From Bacteroidales bacterium (GTDB taxonomy: Bacteria > Bacteroidota > Bacteroidia > Bacteroidales > UBA10428), in contig JAFGTR010000193.1 of assembly GCA_016934055.1 (NCBI GenBank), positions 1 through 38,570 on the forward strand: a DNA stretch of 38,570 nucleotides, read 5' to 3'. A program made the translations under genes and the position numbers. The notes beneath the pieces are model-generated. The model worked only from the letters and a program-made list of their open reading frames with translations, was not told where the DNA came from and did no database searches. Each line of letters opens with the position of its first letter. Position 1 is the first letter of the stretch. Positions 25,121 through 32,530 of the stretch are shown here, one piece after another.

Positions 25121-26284
25121 TTATTTATTGTCTTGTTTATCAATAAATTTAACCATCTCGGTTGCCGCCAGTAAGAATGCTCCTACACCAAAATCAGCCG
25201 TTGAGTGGATGTCAATTATCTGACCAGGTATAGCTTTCTCGCCAATCGGCTGTATATAACCCAAAGTTCCATCTTCTTGCACTGCTGTTTCTGCCAAATA
25301 TTTCCATCCGGCCTCTACAATAGAAGCATAGGTTTCTTTGTCTAAAATACCCTTGTTTATTCCCCAGAGCATGCCATAAGTAAAAAATGCTGTTCCGCTT
25401 GTTTCAGGTCCGGGAGCTTGTTCAGGATCTAAAATACTGCGCGTCCAGTAACCCTCAGATTGCTGGGAAGCTTTTAAGGTTTCTGCCATTTTTGTGAATA
25501 CTGCAACATACCCGGCGTAATGAGCGTCCGATGCCGGCAATTTATCAATTGTCCTGGCTAAAGCTGCAAATACCCATCCGTTACCTCTCGACCAGAAGTC
25601 CTTTTTACCCGCATTGGTTGTGTGCTTCGGGTAAGTATATTTTGCATCGCGGAATAACAAACCGGTCTCTTCATCGTAAACTTCACTTATGGTATAACTA
25701 TAATACTCATGGAGTTTTTCCAGGTAAATTTCATCTTGTGTTAACGCATACATGCGTGGCATTACGGGCATTACCATAAAAAGGCCGTCAATCCACCACC
25801 AATACTTGCTTTCATCGGTGCTTACCTGGTAACCCATTACCTCTTTTGCACGAGCCACCTTATGCTCTACGGGATTCATCTGGTACAAGTCAATATAAAC
25901 CTGAAAACAAGCTTGCCAGTCGCCAAACAGCACGTATTCATCGGTTTCTCCGTAAGAGAATTTCCACTCTTCCGGACGCGTTGATTTTGCACCTGCCCAT
26001 TGGTTATTTTCAGCCCATGTCGTCGTATAATCCAGGTAGTTTTTCTTTCGGGTAATCTCATAAGCAGCTAAATTACCGATATGGTAAGCAGCAGAATGCC
26101 AAAAAGGCCGCTGTTTTAAAACATCGTTTTCTGCCTGCCACTTGTCGTTTACTTTTGACAGAATATCAATTACCTCTTCTTTTGAAGGGAGATTGCCCCC
26201 CCTTTTTGATTGGGTGGAACATGCTCCCACAGCAATTACTAATCCCAATGCAAATGCAACTTTTAGTTTTGATATAAAATACAT
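25121..26284 (-). CDS. GH105 unsaturated rhamnogalacturonyl/glucuronyl hydrolase lipoprotein
   Basis: This enzyme removes the 4,5-unsaturated uronic acid from oligosaccharides left by polysaccharide lyases. The 387 residues start with a lipobox (LGLVIAVGAC, Cys22) and form an (alpha/alpha)6 barrel. The catalytic Asp166 lies in WWWIDGLFM; FWSRGNGWV (from 230) and TSGTAFFTYGMLWG near 300 are family hallmarks. As a lipoprotein it probably acts in the periplasm or on the outer membrane. It is the middle gene of a tight operon, 2 bp after the SRPBCC gene and 3 bp before the BNR_4 gene. Substrates made by rhamnogalacturonan or ulvan lyases are both possible. Confidence 0.93.
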   Translation of the reverse strand: MYFISKLKVAFALGLVIAVGACSTQSKRGGNLPSKEEVIDILSKVNDKWQAENDVLKQRPFWHSAAYHIGNLAAYEITRKKNYLDYTTTWAENNQWAGAKSTRPEEWKFSYGETDEYVLFGDWQACFQVYIDLYQMNPVEHKVARAKEVMGYQVSTDESKYWWWIDGLFMVMPVMPRMYALTQDEIYLEKLHEYYSYTISEVYDEETGLLFRDAKYTYPKHTTNAGKKDFWSRGNGWVFAALARTIDKLPASDAHYAGYVAVFTKMAETLKASQQSEGYWTRSILDPEQAPGPETSGTAFFTYGMLWGINKGILDKETYASIVEAGWKYLAETAVQEDGTLGYIQPIGEKAIPGQIIDIHSTADFGVGAFLLAATEMVKFIDKQDNK

Positions 26285-26286
26285 GC

Positions 26287-26871
26287 TTAATTATTTTCAA
26301 TTAATTCTTTAAGCTTTTCCATTTCTTCTTTCTGATGTTTCTTCCACGGTTTAATTCCTCCGAATAATGTGGAGAAGAATTTTTGAAACCCGTTGTCAAA
26401 CTGAATGGCAATTGTCAGTTGTAATGAAGTAGTAAAATTATCTATTTTTTTAAAGTTATAATAGCAATAGGTATTACTATGACTTTCAATTGTTTTTCGC
26501 GGTAATTCAATAAAAACTTTACTTGGGGAAGAAAGATAAAAAATATGTTCATTAGAAATTATTTTTTCTACTTTATAATGATGATACACAGTTTGGTTAC
26601 CTGCCTTCTCACGACAATCAATCTCGGTACCTTCCTTTAAGTATTCACTGTTTAATAATTCATATTTTATATGATCTTCAGTCATTGCCTTATAATTGTC
26701 TTTTAAATCATAAATTATGTAATCAAATACTGTATCAACAGGTTTGCTAATTTCTACTGACCTTATTAAGATTGCTGCATTTTTAATGGCTGGCTTTTGA
26801 TTGTTTCTCTTCATATTATTCGCATTAAGATTTATAATCAATATCATTAATAGTGTTATGAGTTTACTCAT
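26287..26871 (-). CDS. SRPBCC-fold (START-like) protein
   Basis: The 194-residue protein begins with a short hydrophobic stretch (MSKLITLLMILIINLNAN) that may be a signal anchor; Met20 is an alternative start for a soluble form. The rest fits the SRPBCC/polyketide-cyclase-like helix-grip fold: an opening strand ILIRSVEISKPVDTVFDYI, central strands (GTEIDCREKAGNQTVYHHY) and a final amphipathic helix (KKHQKEEMEKLKELIE). Such domains hold hydrophobic ligands, but no ligand is evident. Its stop is 2 bp before the GH105 start, so it is first in that operon; a link to sugar degradation is not obvious. Assignment by overall pattern. Confidence 0.7.
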   Translation of the reverse strand: MSKLITLLMILIINLNANNMKRNNQKPAIKNAAILIRSVEISKPVDTVFDYIIYDLKDNYKAMTEDHIKYELLNSEYLKEGTEIDCREKAGNQTVYHHYKVEKIISNEHIFYLSSPSKVFIELPRKTIESHSNTYCYYNFKKIDNFTTSLQLTIAIQFDNGFQKFFSTLFGGIKPWKKHQKEEMEKLKELIENN

Positions 26872-26911
26872 AGTTCTTTGTTTATCAGTTTTTCTTTCAT
26901 TTTCATCTGAA

Positions 26912-27994
26912 TTATCCCAGATAATCGGAGCCGCTTATTGAATAATCAGCAGGAAATATCCATCCCTTTTTCCCGCTTTTTGTTCTGATTTCAACCCACC
27001 ATTTTTGTGAGGAATTATAGGGTGCATCTGAAGAGATCATAATTCTGCCATTAACCCAAACTTTGGAATGTCCTTCTCCAATATTTGACAAAACATAATA
27101 TTTTCTGCCGGGTTTAAGCACTATGGAACCTATTGAATCATAAACTTCAATGGATTCCTTGACTATAACTTCCATAGGTGTAAGGTAAACATTACCCGCA
27201 ATGGCAGTAAAAGACTCTCCTGCTGGTATTTCCCCGATTTTTTTATTTCCATTTGGTTTATCAAAGATAGTGATTTGTTCGAGGCTTGTCCATTCTCCGT
27301 ATTGACAACCTTCTCCCGGACAATGATTATAATCTACATATAGTTCAGGGGGTTTTCTGCAACCACCTTCAGGAATAGATAGCACGCTATCAATGAGCTC
27401 ATGAAAAACAGGAGGTCCAATACTTGCATTTTCATACCACCATAAACAATACTCTTTAACAACGTCAGGCAGCTGATCTAACCATGCAGCATATCCTTTA
27501 TTAACATCAGGTATAACTTCAGGTTCAGGGAAGGTCCAAAAAGTTGAACTATAATTATAAATACCTCCGGTAGGGCCCAGGAGATCTGCAAGCGGGAATG
27601 CGGCCCGCATAGGTCTGTAATAACCGTAATGGTAATTACCACAAAGCTCATCGGTAAAAACCTGTCCTGAATCGGGGAGGTTATAGGTCCGTTGCCTGTA
27701 TTTGTTTTCTTTCCAGGACAGAATTACTGGTCCTGATATGGTCATCTGTTCTCCTTCCATATATACTTTTTCCACCTTGAACAGATGAGAATACTGTCCC
27801 TCAAGTTTGCTGTAAAAAGCTATGATATATGGGTTCCTTTTAAGGTATGCCCGGGCTACTTCCAGGCTGACAAAATTATTCTCAGGATCAGCAAGTATTT
27901 TTGAAGGAAAAAGTAAGAAAGCAGCGTTTATAACAATGAAAAAAAACCGTGACCTAAAAATACACTTTTCTGAACAATTAGATTTGAATTTCAT
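26912..27994 (-). CDS. Secreted protein with C-terminal SH3-like domains
   Basis: The ATG at 27994 is chosen since it is followed by a good signal peptide (RFFFIVINAAFLLFPSKILA); the longer frame from 28051 starts inside palindromic element a. The mature N-terminal part (about 35-230) is of unknown family and contains two conserved-looking stretches (GNYHYGYYRPMRAAFPLADL, DQLPDVVKEYCLWWYENAS). The C-terminal part (about 240-360) looks like two bacterial SH3-type folds, ITIFDKPNGNKKIGEIPAGE and the closing KWWVEIRTKSGKKGWIFPAD. SH3b domains commonly bind peptidoglycan or peptides. Several cysteines (CRKPPELY, HCPGEGCQYG) may form disulfides. Function unknown. Confidence 0.75.
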   Translation of the reverse strand: MKFKSNCSEKCIFRSRFFFIVINAAFLLFPSKILADPENNFVSLEVARAYLKRNPYIIAFYSKLEGQYSHLFKVEKVYMEGEQMTISGPVILSWKENKYRQRTYNLPDSGQVFTDELCGNYHYGYYRPMRAAFPLADLLGPTGGIYNYSSTFWTFPEPEVIPDVNKGYAAWLDQLPDVVKEYCLWWYENASIGPPVFHELIDSVLSIPEGGCRKPPELYVDYNHCPGEGCQYGEWTSLEQITIFDKPNGNKKIGEIPAGESFTAIAGNVYLTPMEVIVKESIEVYDSIGSIVLKPGRKYYVLSNIGEGHSKVWVNGRIMISSDAPYNSSQKWWVEIRTKSGKKGWIFPADYSISGSDYLG

Positions 27995-28010
27995 TTTCTT
28001 TAATTTTTCT

Positions 28011-28146
28011 GTGACCACAATGGTCGGTGTTATGCGCAGTGCGGGATTCAATGCACTAACTTGTTGAACTGCTGTAAAGGGTTATTAAATGAGCTGTAAA
28101 TAAAACAGGCACAGCACCCCGCCTTGCTTATGACCGCGTGTCAGGC
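28011..28146. repeat. Palindromic element a (possible attC-like site)
   Basis: This is an imperfect inverted repeat with arms around 28022-28045 (GGTC ... TATGCGCAGTGCGGG) and 28117-28135 (CCCCGCCTTGCTTATGACC). The right end GTCAGGC (28140-28146) is one base off the attC core GTTRRRY. A matching left core is not clear. Several arm differences are G-T pairs on the plus strand. It follows the nucleotidyltransferase fragment, whose stop falls inside the right core. It is the weakest of the six elements. Confidence 0.5.
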
Positions 28147-28311
28147 CACGTTAATTTTTATATCTTGTCCGTTCTTAACAATCTCGTTTACAATCGGATA
28201 TGTAATATCAAATTCTTTTTCTCTAAATGGATGCGGTTCAATTCGACTGTCAATTTTTCTCCTTAAACGTATCAAATCCAAATAAATGCATCTGACAAGA
28301 GAATTGGTTTG
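28141..28311 (-). pseudogene. C-terminal fragment of a nucleotidyltransferase (MNT type)
   Basis: The complement reads CIYLDLIRLRRKIDSRIEPH followed by PFREKEFDITYPIVNEIVKN and a stop at 28141. RIEPHPF followed by NP/YP..EI..G is the usual C terminus of bacterial MNT-family nucleotidyltransferase domains, often the antitoxin or partner of HEPN proteins. The N-terminal GSxxxG...DxD active-site half is absent, replaced upstream in another frame by an hcp fragment. It is a broken gene abutting palindromic element a. Confidence 0.6.
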
Positions 28312-28322
28312 GTTATCATAAC

Positions 28323-28514
28323 CATACTTTCTTCCATAAAGTTGTAAATTTCTTGTTCGTCAAAACCAAGATTGAAAGCATGTTCAGCATAAGCAGCCAT
28401 TCCTTTTACACCAAATAAAACATACTTTTTCAGTCCGTGAATGTCTTTGTTGGTATAGCAAGTTAATGTTCTGACTTCTATTGCTTTTACATAAAACTCT
28501 TCTAAATCATCTTT
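28323..28514 (-). pseudogene. Internal fragment of hybrid cluster protein (hydroxylamine reductase) gene
   Basis: The complement frame reads KDDLEEFYVKAIEVRTLTCY, then TNKDIHGLKKYVLFGVKGMA and AYAEHAFNLGFDEQEIYNFM. The last two match an internal region of Hcp, where E. coli has [27 protein letters not shown]..., near residue 180-215. Both the N-terminal cysteine motif and the C-terminal cluster ligands are missing, so the piece cannot work. Hcp acts on hydroxylamine/NO in nitrosative stress and the DUF438/hemerythrin sensor gene lies 22 bp upstream. This looks like the remains of a DUF438-hcp operon cut at both ends of hcp and joined to nucleotidyltransferase debris. Confidence 0.65.
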
Positions 28515-28536
28515 ATTCTATTATCATTCTTTTATA

Positions 28537-29757
28537 TCATTCCCAATTTAATAATCGTTTTTCACCTTGCAGATTGCGTATTTCTGTAACATCCTGGCTT
28601 ACTTCGATAACCCCTTTATAATTGCCGAACTCATCACGCAATGCAAAATACTGAATTAAAATAAACTTGCCTTTCATCTGAATCCAAAAATCAGCTTTGT
28701 CTTTTTTACCTGTTTTAAATGCTTCAACAATTTTTTCGACAATATGAACACTTTCAGGCGGATGACAATTTTGTACCGACCTGCCGATTATGGCAGGAGA
28801 GCGTGGGAAAAGACGATCTTTGGCTTTGTTAAAAAAAACAACTTTATCGCTCTCATCAACAATGGTTATATCAACAGGTAAATGATTAAAAGCCAATAAA
28901 ACCTGTTCTGCATTTAAATTTCCTGTTTCGGAAATTATATCTCCTTTCCTGTTTATGTTTTTTTCTTGATTTGATTGCTTCACTTCAGAAATTTTGGTTT
29001 TTTCGGGAGCTTCAATAAATGGAAACGGATACTCAAAACTTTGAATATGCATTTGATGCCATACTTCTTCATTAACCGTTTCGGTTGCTACCGGAAATAT
29101 GATAATATTCTCTTTTTGAATCATTCGGAAAACCAAAGAAAAATATTTTCCCAAAAGTTTGTTAAAATTTTGCCATACAGAAGAGTCAGATTCAAGCATT
29201 GATATCAATTCCTTCAATGATTTTCGTATATCATCGTGCAACGACCACATTACTTTCAGAGGGCGATAACTCACCCAATGCTTTTCAAGATAAGGGAAAA
29301 GAATATTTTCTTTCTTAATATAGTGATAATCAAATACCTGAAATCTAATAAAATGGGGTAACAGTTCGCCTTTTAACTCTTTAAATTCAGACTCCTCACG
29401 TCCTTTGTAATTTTTAATTAGCTTTTTTACCTGATTCAACTTAAAAGTAAACGCATCATTCTCAAGCATAAGATAAAACAGGAAGCTTCCATCGGCAGGT
29501 CTTTTCCATTGATAACGATCCAGACTTTTAAAAAAGACATTGATGATTTTTTCTATATCACCTTTAATTTGTTCCGGCGTAATTCCCATTTGCATCTGTT
29601 TGTCCTCTAATTTCAGCATATCGTGAGGTGTGATATTTTCAATGGCATCTTTATAGGTTTCAATCAAAATTTTACCATCTTCCCCATTCATCATGCCTAA
29701 TGTAAAAGCCATGAGGTCTTTCAATCGTTTTTCTGAGTTGTTTATATATTCTGACAT
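28537..29757 (-). CDS. DUF438 - hemerythrin-like - PAS sensor protein
   Basis: The 406-residue soluble protein has a DUF438 helical domain (about 5-80), a hemerythrin-like four-helix domain (about 95-240) and a C-terminal PAS domain (about 275-395; LAFNHLPVDITIVDESDKVV, then GRSVQNCHPPESV). The hemerythrin part includes HFIRFQVFDYHYIKKENILF and MWSLHDDIRKSLK, offering His and Glu ligands for a di-iron site that could bind O2 or NO. This domain order is a known DUF438 architecture. The PAS domain implies sensing or ligand binding rather than catalysis. The hcp fragment directly downstream fits a nitrosative-stress role. It is intact and bounded upstream by palindromic element b. Confidence 0.9.
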   Translation of the reverse strand: MSEYINNSEKRLKDLMAFTLGMMNGEDGKILIETYKDAIENITPHDMLKLEDKQMQMGITPEQIKGDIEKIINVFFKSLDRYQWKRPADGSFLFYLMLENDAFTFKLNQVKKLIKNYKGREESEFKELKGELLPHFIRFQVFDYHYIKKENILFPYLEKHWVSYRPLKVMWSLHDDIRKSLKELISMLESDSSVWQNFNKLLGKYFSLVFRMIQKENIIIFPVATETVNEEVWHQMHIQSFEYPFPFIEAPEKTKISEVKQSNQEKNINRKGDIISETGNLNAEQVLLAFNHLPVDITIVDESDKVVFFNKAKDRLFPRSPAIIGRSVQNCHPPESVHIVEKIVEAFKTGKKDKADFWIQMKGKFILIQYFALRDEFGNYKGVIEVSQDVTEIRNLQGEKRLLNWE

Positions 29758-29797
29758 ATTCTTATGTTTTTAATTCAACGTATTTTATGTGTTGGGG

Positions 29798-29927
29798 GCC
29801 TGACGGTTTCGGGTATTGTGCGTTGTCTGGATCAGGGCGCTCACCTGTCCGGGGACACAAAAGCATAGTAGTTGTAAAGACCAAAGAAAGAGCACTTTGC
29901 CGGCAATAGACTATATTCGGTGTAATA
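29798..29927. repeat. Palindromic element b (possible attC-like site)
   Basis: The left core is GCCTGAC (29798-29804). Arms 29810-29827 and 29902-29919 pair over 15 of 18 positions on the plus strand, four or five of them G-U; on the minus strand those become mismatches. An inner stem GCGCTC/GAGCAC continues the fold. Both arms are clearly related in sequence to element e. The element lies 11 bp past the stop of the MazF-like toxin gene. Confidence 0.65.
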
Positions 29928-29937
29928 CTGTCGCTCA

Positions 29938-30291
29938 TTATTCTATATCCAGGATTATCAATATGTTTTCTTTTATCTGATCAATCAAGGAAACAGGTAT
30001 ATCTCCGATCTTTTTTATCAAACGTTTATTATCAATGGCACGAATTTGATCAATCAAAATATCGCAATTCTGCCGCAAATTTGCCATTCCTTTCTTAAGA
30101 TGTACTCTCAAGATATCAGATTCTTTCTCAATATTTTTAGTCAATGGACAAATAATGGTCGATGGATGAGGAATCTTGTTCAGTAAATTAGTCTGAACTA
30201 CAAGGACAGGCCTGGTTTTCCCAGGTTCTGTCCCAATTTGAGGATTCAAATCTGCAATCCAAATTTCGAATTGTTTAATCGACATAATCAA
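29938..30291 (-). CDS. MazF/PemK-family toxin (endoribonuclease)
   Basis: The 117-residue protein has the family's opening strand (FEIWIADLNPQIGTEPGKTR), then PVLVVQTNLLN, STIICPLTKNI and the later NCDILIDQIRAID, which lines the active site in MazF-type RNases. The conserved Arg and Thr/Ser in GKTRPVLVVQ and CPLT are present. It would cleave RNA at short motifs unless bound by the partner antitoxin. Its start lies inside the end of the antitoxin gene (17-bp overlap), the usual translational coupling. A shorter start at Met3 (30285) is equally good. Confidence 0.93.
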   Translation of the reverse strand: MIMSIKQFEIWIADLNPQIGTEPGKTRPVLVVQTNLLNKIPHPSTIICPLTKNIEKESDILRVHLKKGMANLRQNCDILIDQIRAIDNKRLIKKIGDIPVSLIDQIKENILIILDIE

Positions 30292-30505
30292 TCCTTTCGA
30301 ATTCTTTAAGAATGTTTAAGGAATCCTTTTTTACTAAGCCTGATTCGGTCTTAAGTTTTTTCTCTAATATATGTCTTCTTTGGAGCCGGTTATAATAGTC
30401 AATAGCTTCATTAATATACCTATTTCTAGGGATCTTAATTCTGGAAAGTATTTTTTCTGTTTCCCCGAAAATGGAATCATCTATTTTTAAAGATACTGTT
30501 TTCAT
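30275..30505 (-). CDS. Ribbon-helix-helix antitoxin
   Basis: The 76-residue protein begins MKTVSLKIDDSIFGETEKIL, a beta strand plus helix A, then KIPRNRYINEAIDYYNRL as helix B: the CopG/RHH DNA-binding fold that dimerises and binds operator DNA. The charged C-terminal tail (LEKKLKTESGLVKKDSLNIL) would neutralise the MazF-like toxin encoded next. It is translated first and overlaps the toxin gene by 17 bp. The promoter just upstream contains an AT-rich partial palindrome that may be its own operator (inference). Confidence 0.88.
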   Translation of the reverse strand: MKTVSLKIDDSIFGETEKILSRIKIPRNRYINEAIDYYNRLQRRHILEKKLKTESGLVKKDSLNILKEFERIDYVD

Positions 30506-30524
30506 AATTTGATTGTTTAAACCA

Positions 30525-30554
30525 CAAAGGTATATCTTTATAGTATATAAAAAA
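30525..30554 (-). promoter_or_regulatory. Promoter of the toxin-antitoxin operon
   Basis: On the complement, TACCTTTG (30525-30532) is an exact TAnnTTTG -7 box, 20 bp upstream of the antitoxin ATG. At 19-bp spacing the -33 position holds TTT in place of TTG. The spacer includes the partly palindromic TATACTATAAAGATATA, a candidate RHH operator. Confidence 0.55.
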
Positions 30555-30591
30555 AGTATGTTTTATCCTTTCACTAATTTTTTTGCATGCG

Positions 30592-30728
30592 GCCTAACGT
30601 TCCTGCAATATGAAAAGTTGAGGAATGCATGTTGCGTTAATATCCACCTTTAAGCACAGTTGGTGCGGACCACTAACTTTTAAATTCCACTTCGCCTCAC
30701 AATTAATTTTTTATATTGTATGTTAGAC
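30592..30728. repeat. Palindromic element c: attC-like site with both core boxes
   Basis: The ends are GCCTAAC (30592-30598) and GTTAGAC (30722-30728), both exact fits to the attC cores RYYYAAC and GTTRRRY, 137 bp end to end (attC sites range from about 57 to 141 bp). Arms CAATATGAAAAGTT (30606-30619) and AATTTTTTATATTG (30705-30718) pair fully on the plus strand with two G-U pairs; GAGG/CCTC continues after a bulge. It lies 63 bp past the S41 peptidase stop and upstream of the toxin-antitoxin promoter. Confidence 0.7.
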
Positions 30729-30791
30729 ACTGGCAGTCTTTCCCTTTAGTTTCTTAAATTGGCAATCTCGATAAAATGATTACGTATTATT

Positions 30792-32102
30792 TTATATATC
30801 TCCTGTTATTTCAAATATAGCCCTTTCTAAAGCTTCATCAAATCCTGAAGCAATATCTTCAGCCCTGTTTTGTATTGTAATGTCCGGAGGATATCCGATA
30901 CCTTCGTAACTGATTCCCCTGTAATCGCGCCAATCACCTATTGAAATGGAATATACCCAGCCATTGGGCAATTCACGGGTAACCATGTCTGAAAATGCTC
31001 CTGAGGTGGTGTCACCAATGGTAACAGCCCGTTCAAGGCGTTTAAAACCCATGGTGAGGGTTTCGGCTGCACTTATTGTAAATCGATGTGTAAGGACTAC
31101 CACTTTATTCAGATACGGGTTTTTCCCCTTTGGCTCTATCCAATAGGAATAAAATGGAGAGTAATCGTTCTCACCTGGCCCAACCTTTAAACGAAACTTG
31201 TCTGCCTCATATTCTTTCTCAGTAAACCGTCCAACAATATAGACTGCTTCGTCTTCATGCCCACCGCTATTATTTCGTAAATCAATGATTATTCCATCCG
31301 TCTCTTTCAATGTTTCCAGAGCCTCATCAAGAAATTTTTCAAAATTACCTATTCCGGCAGCTACATGACTCATATATATATATCCCAAATTGTTATCAAG
31401 TTTGCCATACATCAGTCCCGATGCAAAATCGGTTTTGGATAGCAGATAATTATTCTCTATCACAGGCAAACTAAAATCCGTAAATGTAACCAGACGACCA
31501 ACTATACCACTTTGGAAAAAGGGATATTCCGGATTTGTTGTAACTAAACTTACATGATTGTCATTCAAATGAACCATTAACGATTTTATTGCCAGGTAAA
31601 GGGCCTGTTCAGAATTTTCAGTAACAATGGCGGATCGATAAGCAACTGTTAATGAATCCCAGTTAATATCCTTTACACAAAAAGGGCCGTACCGCTCTTT
31701 TATATCTTTACAGAATATATCGTAGTTATTTACAGGTGTATTCTCTGCATCCGGTCCTAAAAGCATCTTATCACAAGCCGACATGCTTAGTACTTTACAG
31801 TCTTTAAATTTACCGGCACTACCAACCAGTCCGGGTTCAAGGGAAATATTGGCCATAAAAACCGATTTATCCGTAAGATTTGTATATCCCCCAAATATAG
31901 GGATACTGTTAGATGAATAAATCAGTTGCGTGGCAGACCTGTCAAACATTCTTAGTTGTGAATATCCTACCCCAAAATTTAGATATTTTCTTACCTGGAC
32001 TTCTTCACTTTGTCCCAGTAGCAATACAGGATTCAGTACTAAAAATAATTCAGTTAGAATAGCTGTTAGTACTTTGTTAGGATAAGCATTTTTCCGTTTC
32101 AT
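30792..32102 (-). CDS. S41-family peptidase with chimeric N terminus
   Basis: The ATG at 32102 starts a signal peptide (to LLLGQ). Residues below are numbered from the alternative start at 32156. Residues about 50-118 (RMFDRSATQLIYSSNSIPIF) look like part of an outer-membrane beta-barrel protein. Then SMSACDKMLLGPDAENTP appears at about 125-142; in ordinary relatives this is the lipobox cysteine and mature N terminus of an S41 lipoprotein. The peptidase domain follows: LNDNHVSL (His201), GIIIDLRNNSGGHE, and the nucleophile region RFTISAAETLTMG (Ser362, Glu365). There is no Lys at the classical position, so the Ser/His/Glu (S41B, IRBP/tricorn) type fits. An in-frame fusion of two genes is inferred. 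Confidence 0.85.
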   Translation of the reverse strand: MKRKNAYPNKVLTAILTELFLVLNPVLLLGQSEEVQVRKYLNFGVGYSQLRMFDRSATQLIYSSNSIPIFGGYTNLTDKSVFMANISLEPGLVGSAGKFKDCKVLSMSACDKMLLGPDAENTPVNNYDIFCKDIKERYGPFCVKDINWDSLTVAYRSAIVTENSEQALYLAIKSLMVHLNDNHVSLVTTNPEYPFFQSGIVGRLVTFTDFSLPVIENNYLLSKTDFASGLMYGKLDNNLGYIYMSHVAAGIGNFEKFLDEALETLKETDGIIIDLRNNSGGHEDEAVYIVGRFTEKEYEADKFRLKVGPGENDYSPFYSYWIEPKGKNPYLNKVVVLTHRFTISAAETLTMGFKRLERAVTIGDTTSGAFSDMVTRELPNGWVYSISIGDWRDYRGISYEGIGYPPDITIQNRAEDIASGFDEALERAIFEITGDI

Positions 32103-32156
32103 TAAAACACAAACAGGAATAATAAACCTGGCTTTTAGTATGATTCTGTTTTGCAT

Positions 32157-32530
32157 AAACTAAATTTAAAGAAGATTCATTTTGGTTTCTTTTTAGTTAA
32201 GAACAACTATGTTTGAAAACCAGGTGAAAAAAATGAATTTTTTCAATCCTCTCAGTCGGTATCGGGTTACAATGGTCCCCGGGTAAAATTTGGGCGGTTG
32301 TAAAACCGACAAACTTGTCAGACCGTAGTTAGTTTGTATTTTTAACTTGTCAAACCGGTATAAGCCCCCGCCTTGATTTTACCCGATATGGTGCTTTCGC
32401 ACGATCATTCTTGATATTTCTTTTAATTAAAGCTTAATATAATAGGCACACTCATAGTTTATTTCCCCTGTTAACTTCGCAAGAAAACCTTGATAAAACA
32501 TCCGGATATCTCGCATGAAACATTTATGTA
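32157..32530. repeat. Intergenic region with palindromic element d and a direct repeat
   Basis: Arms 32280-32297 (CGGGTAAAATTTGGGCGG) and 32368-32385 (CCGCCTTGATTTTACCCG) pair at 17 of 18 positions on the plus strand, two as G-U. Between them AACTTGTCAGACCG (32312-32325) recurs as AACTTGTCAAACCG (32344-32357), and CGGTT-GTAA-AACCG forms a small hairpin. No GCCTAAC-type core is present, so this element may belong to another family or be decayed. No gene was seen in this stretch. It lies between the TonB-receptor stop and the S41 peptidase start. Confidence 0.6.
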
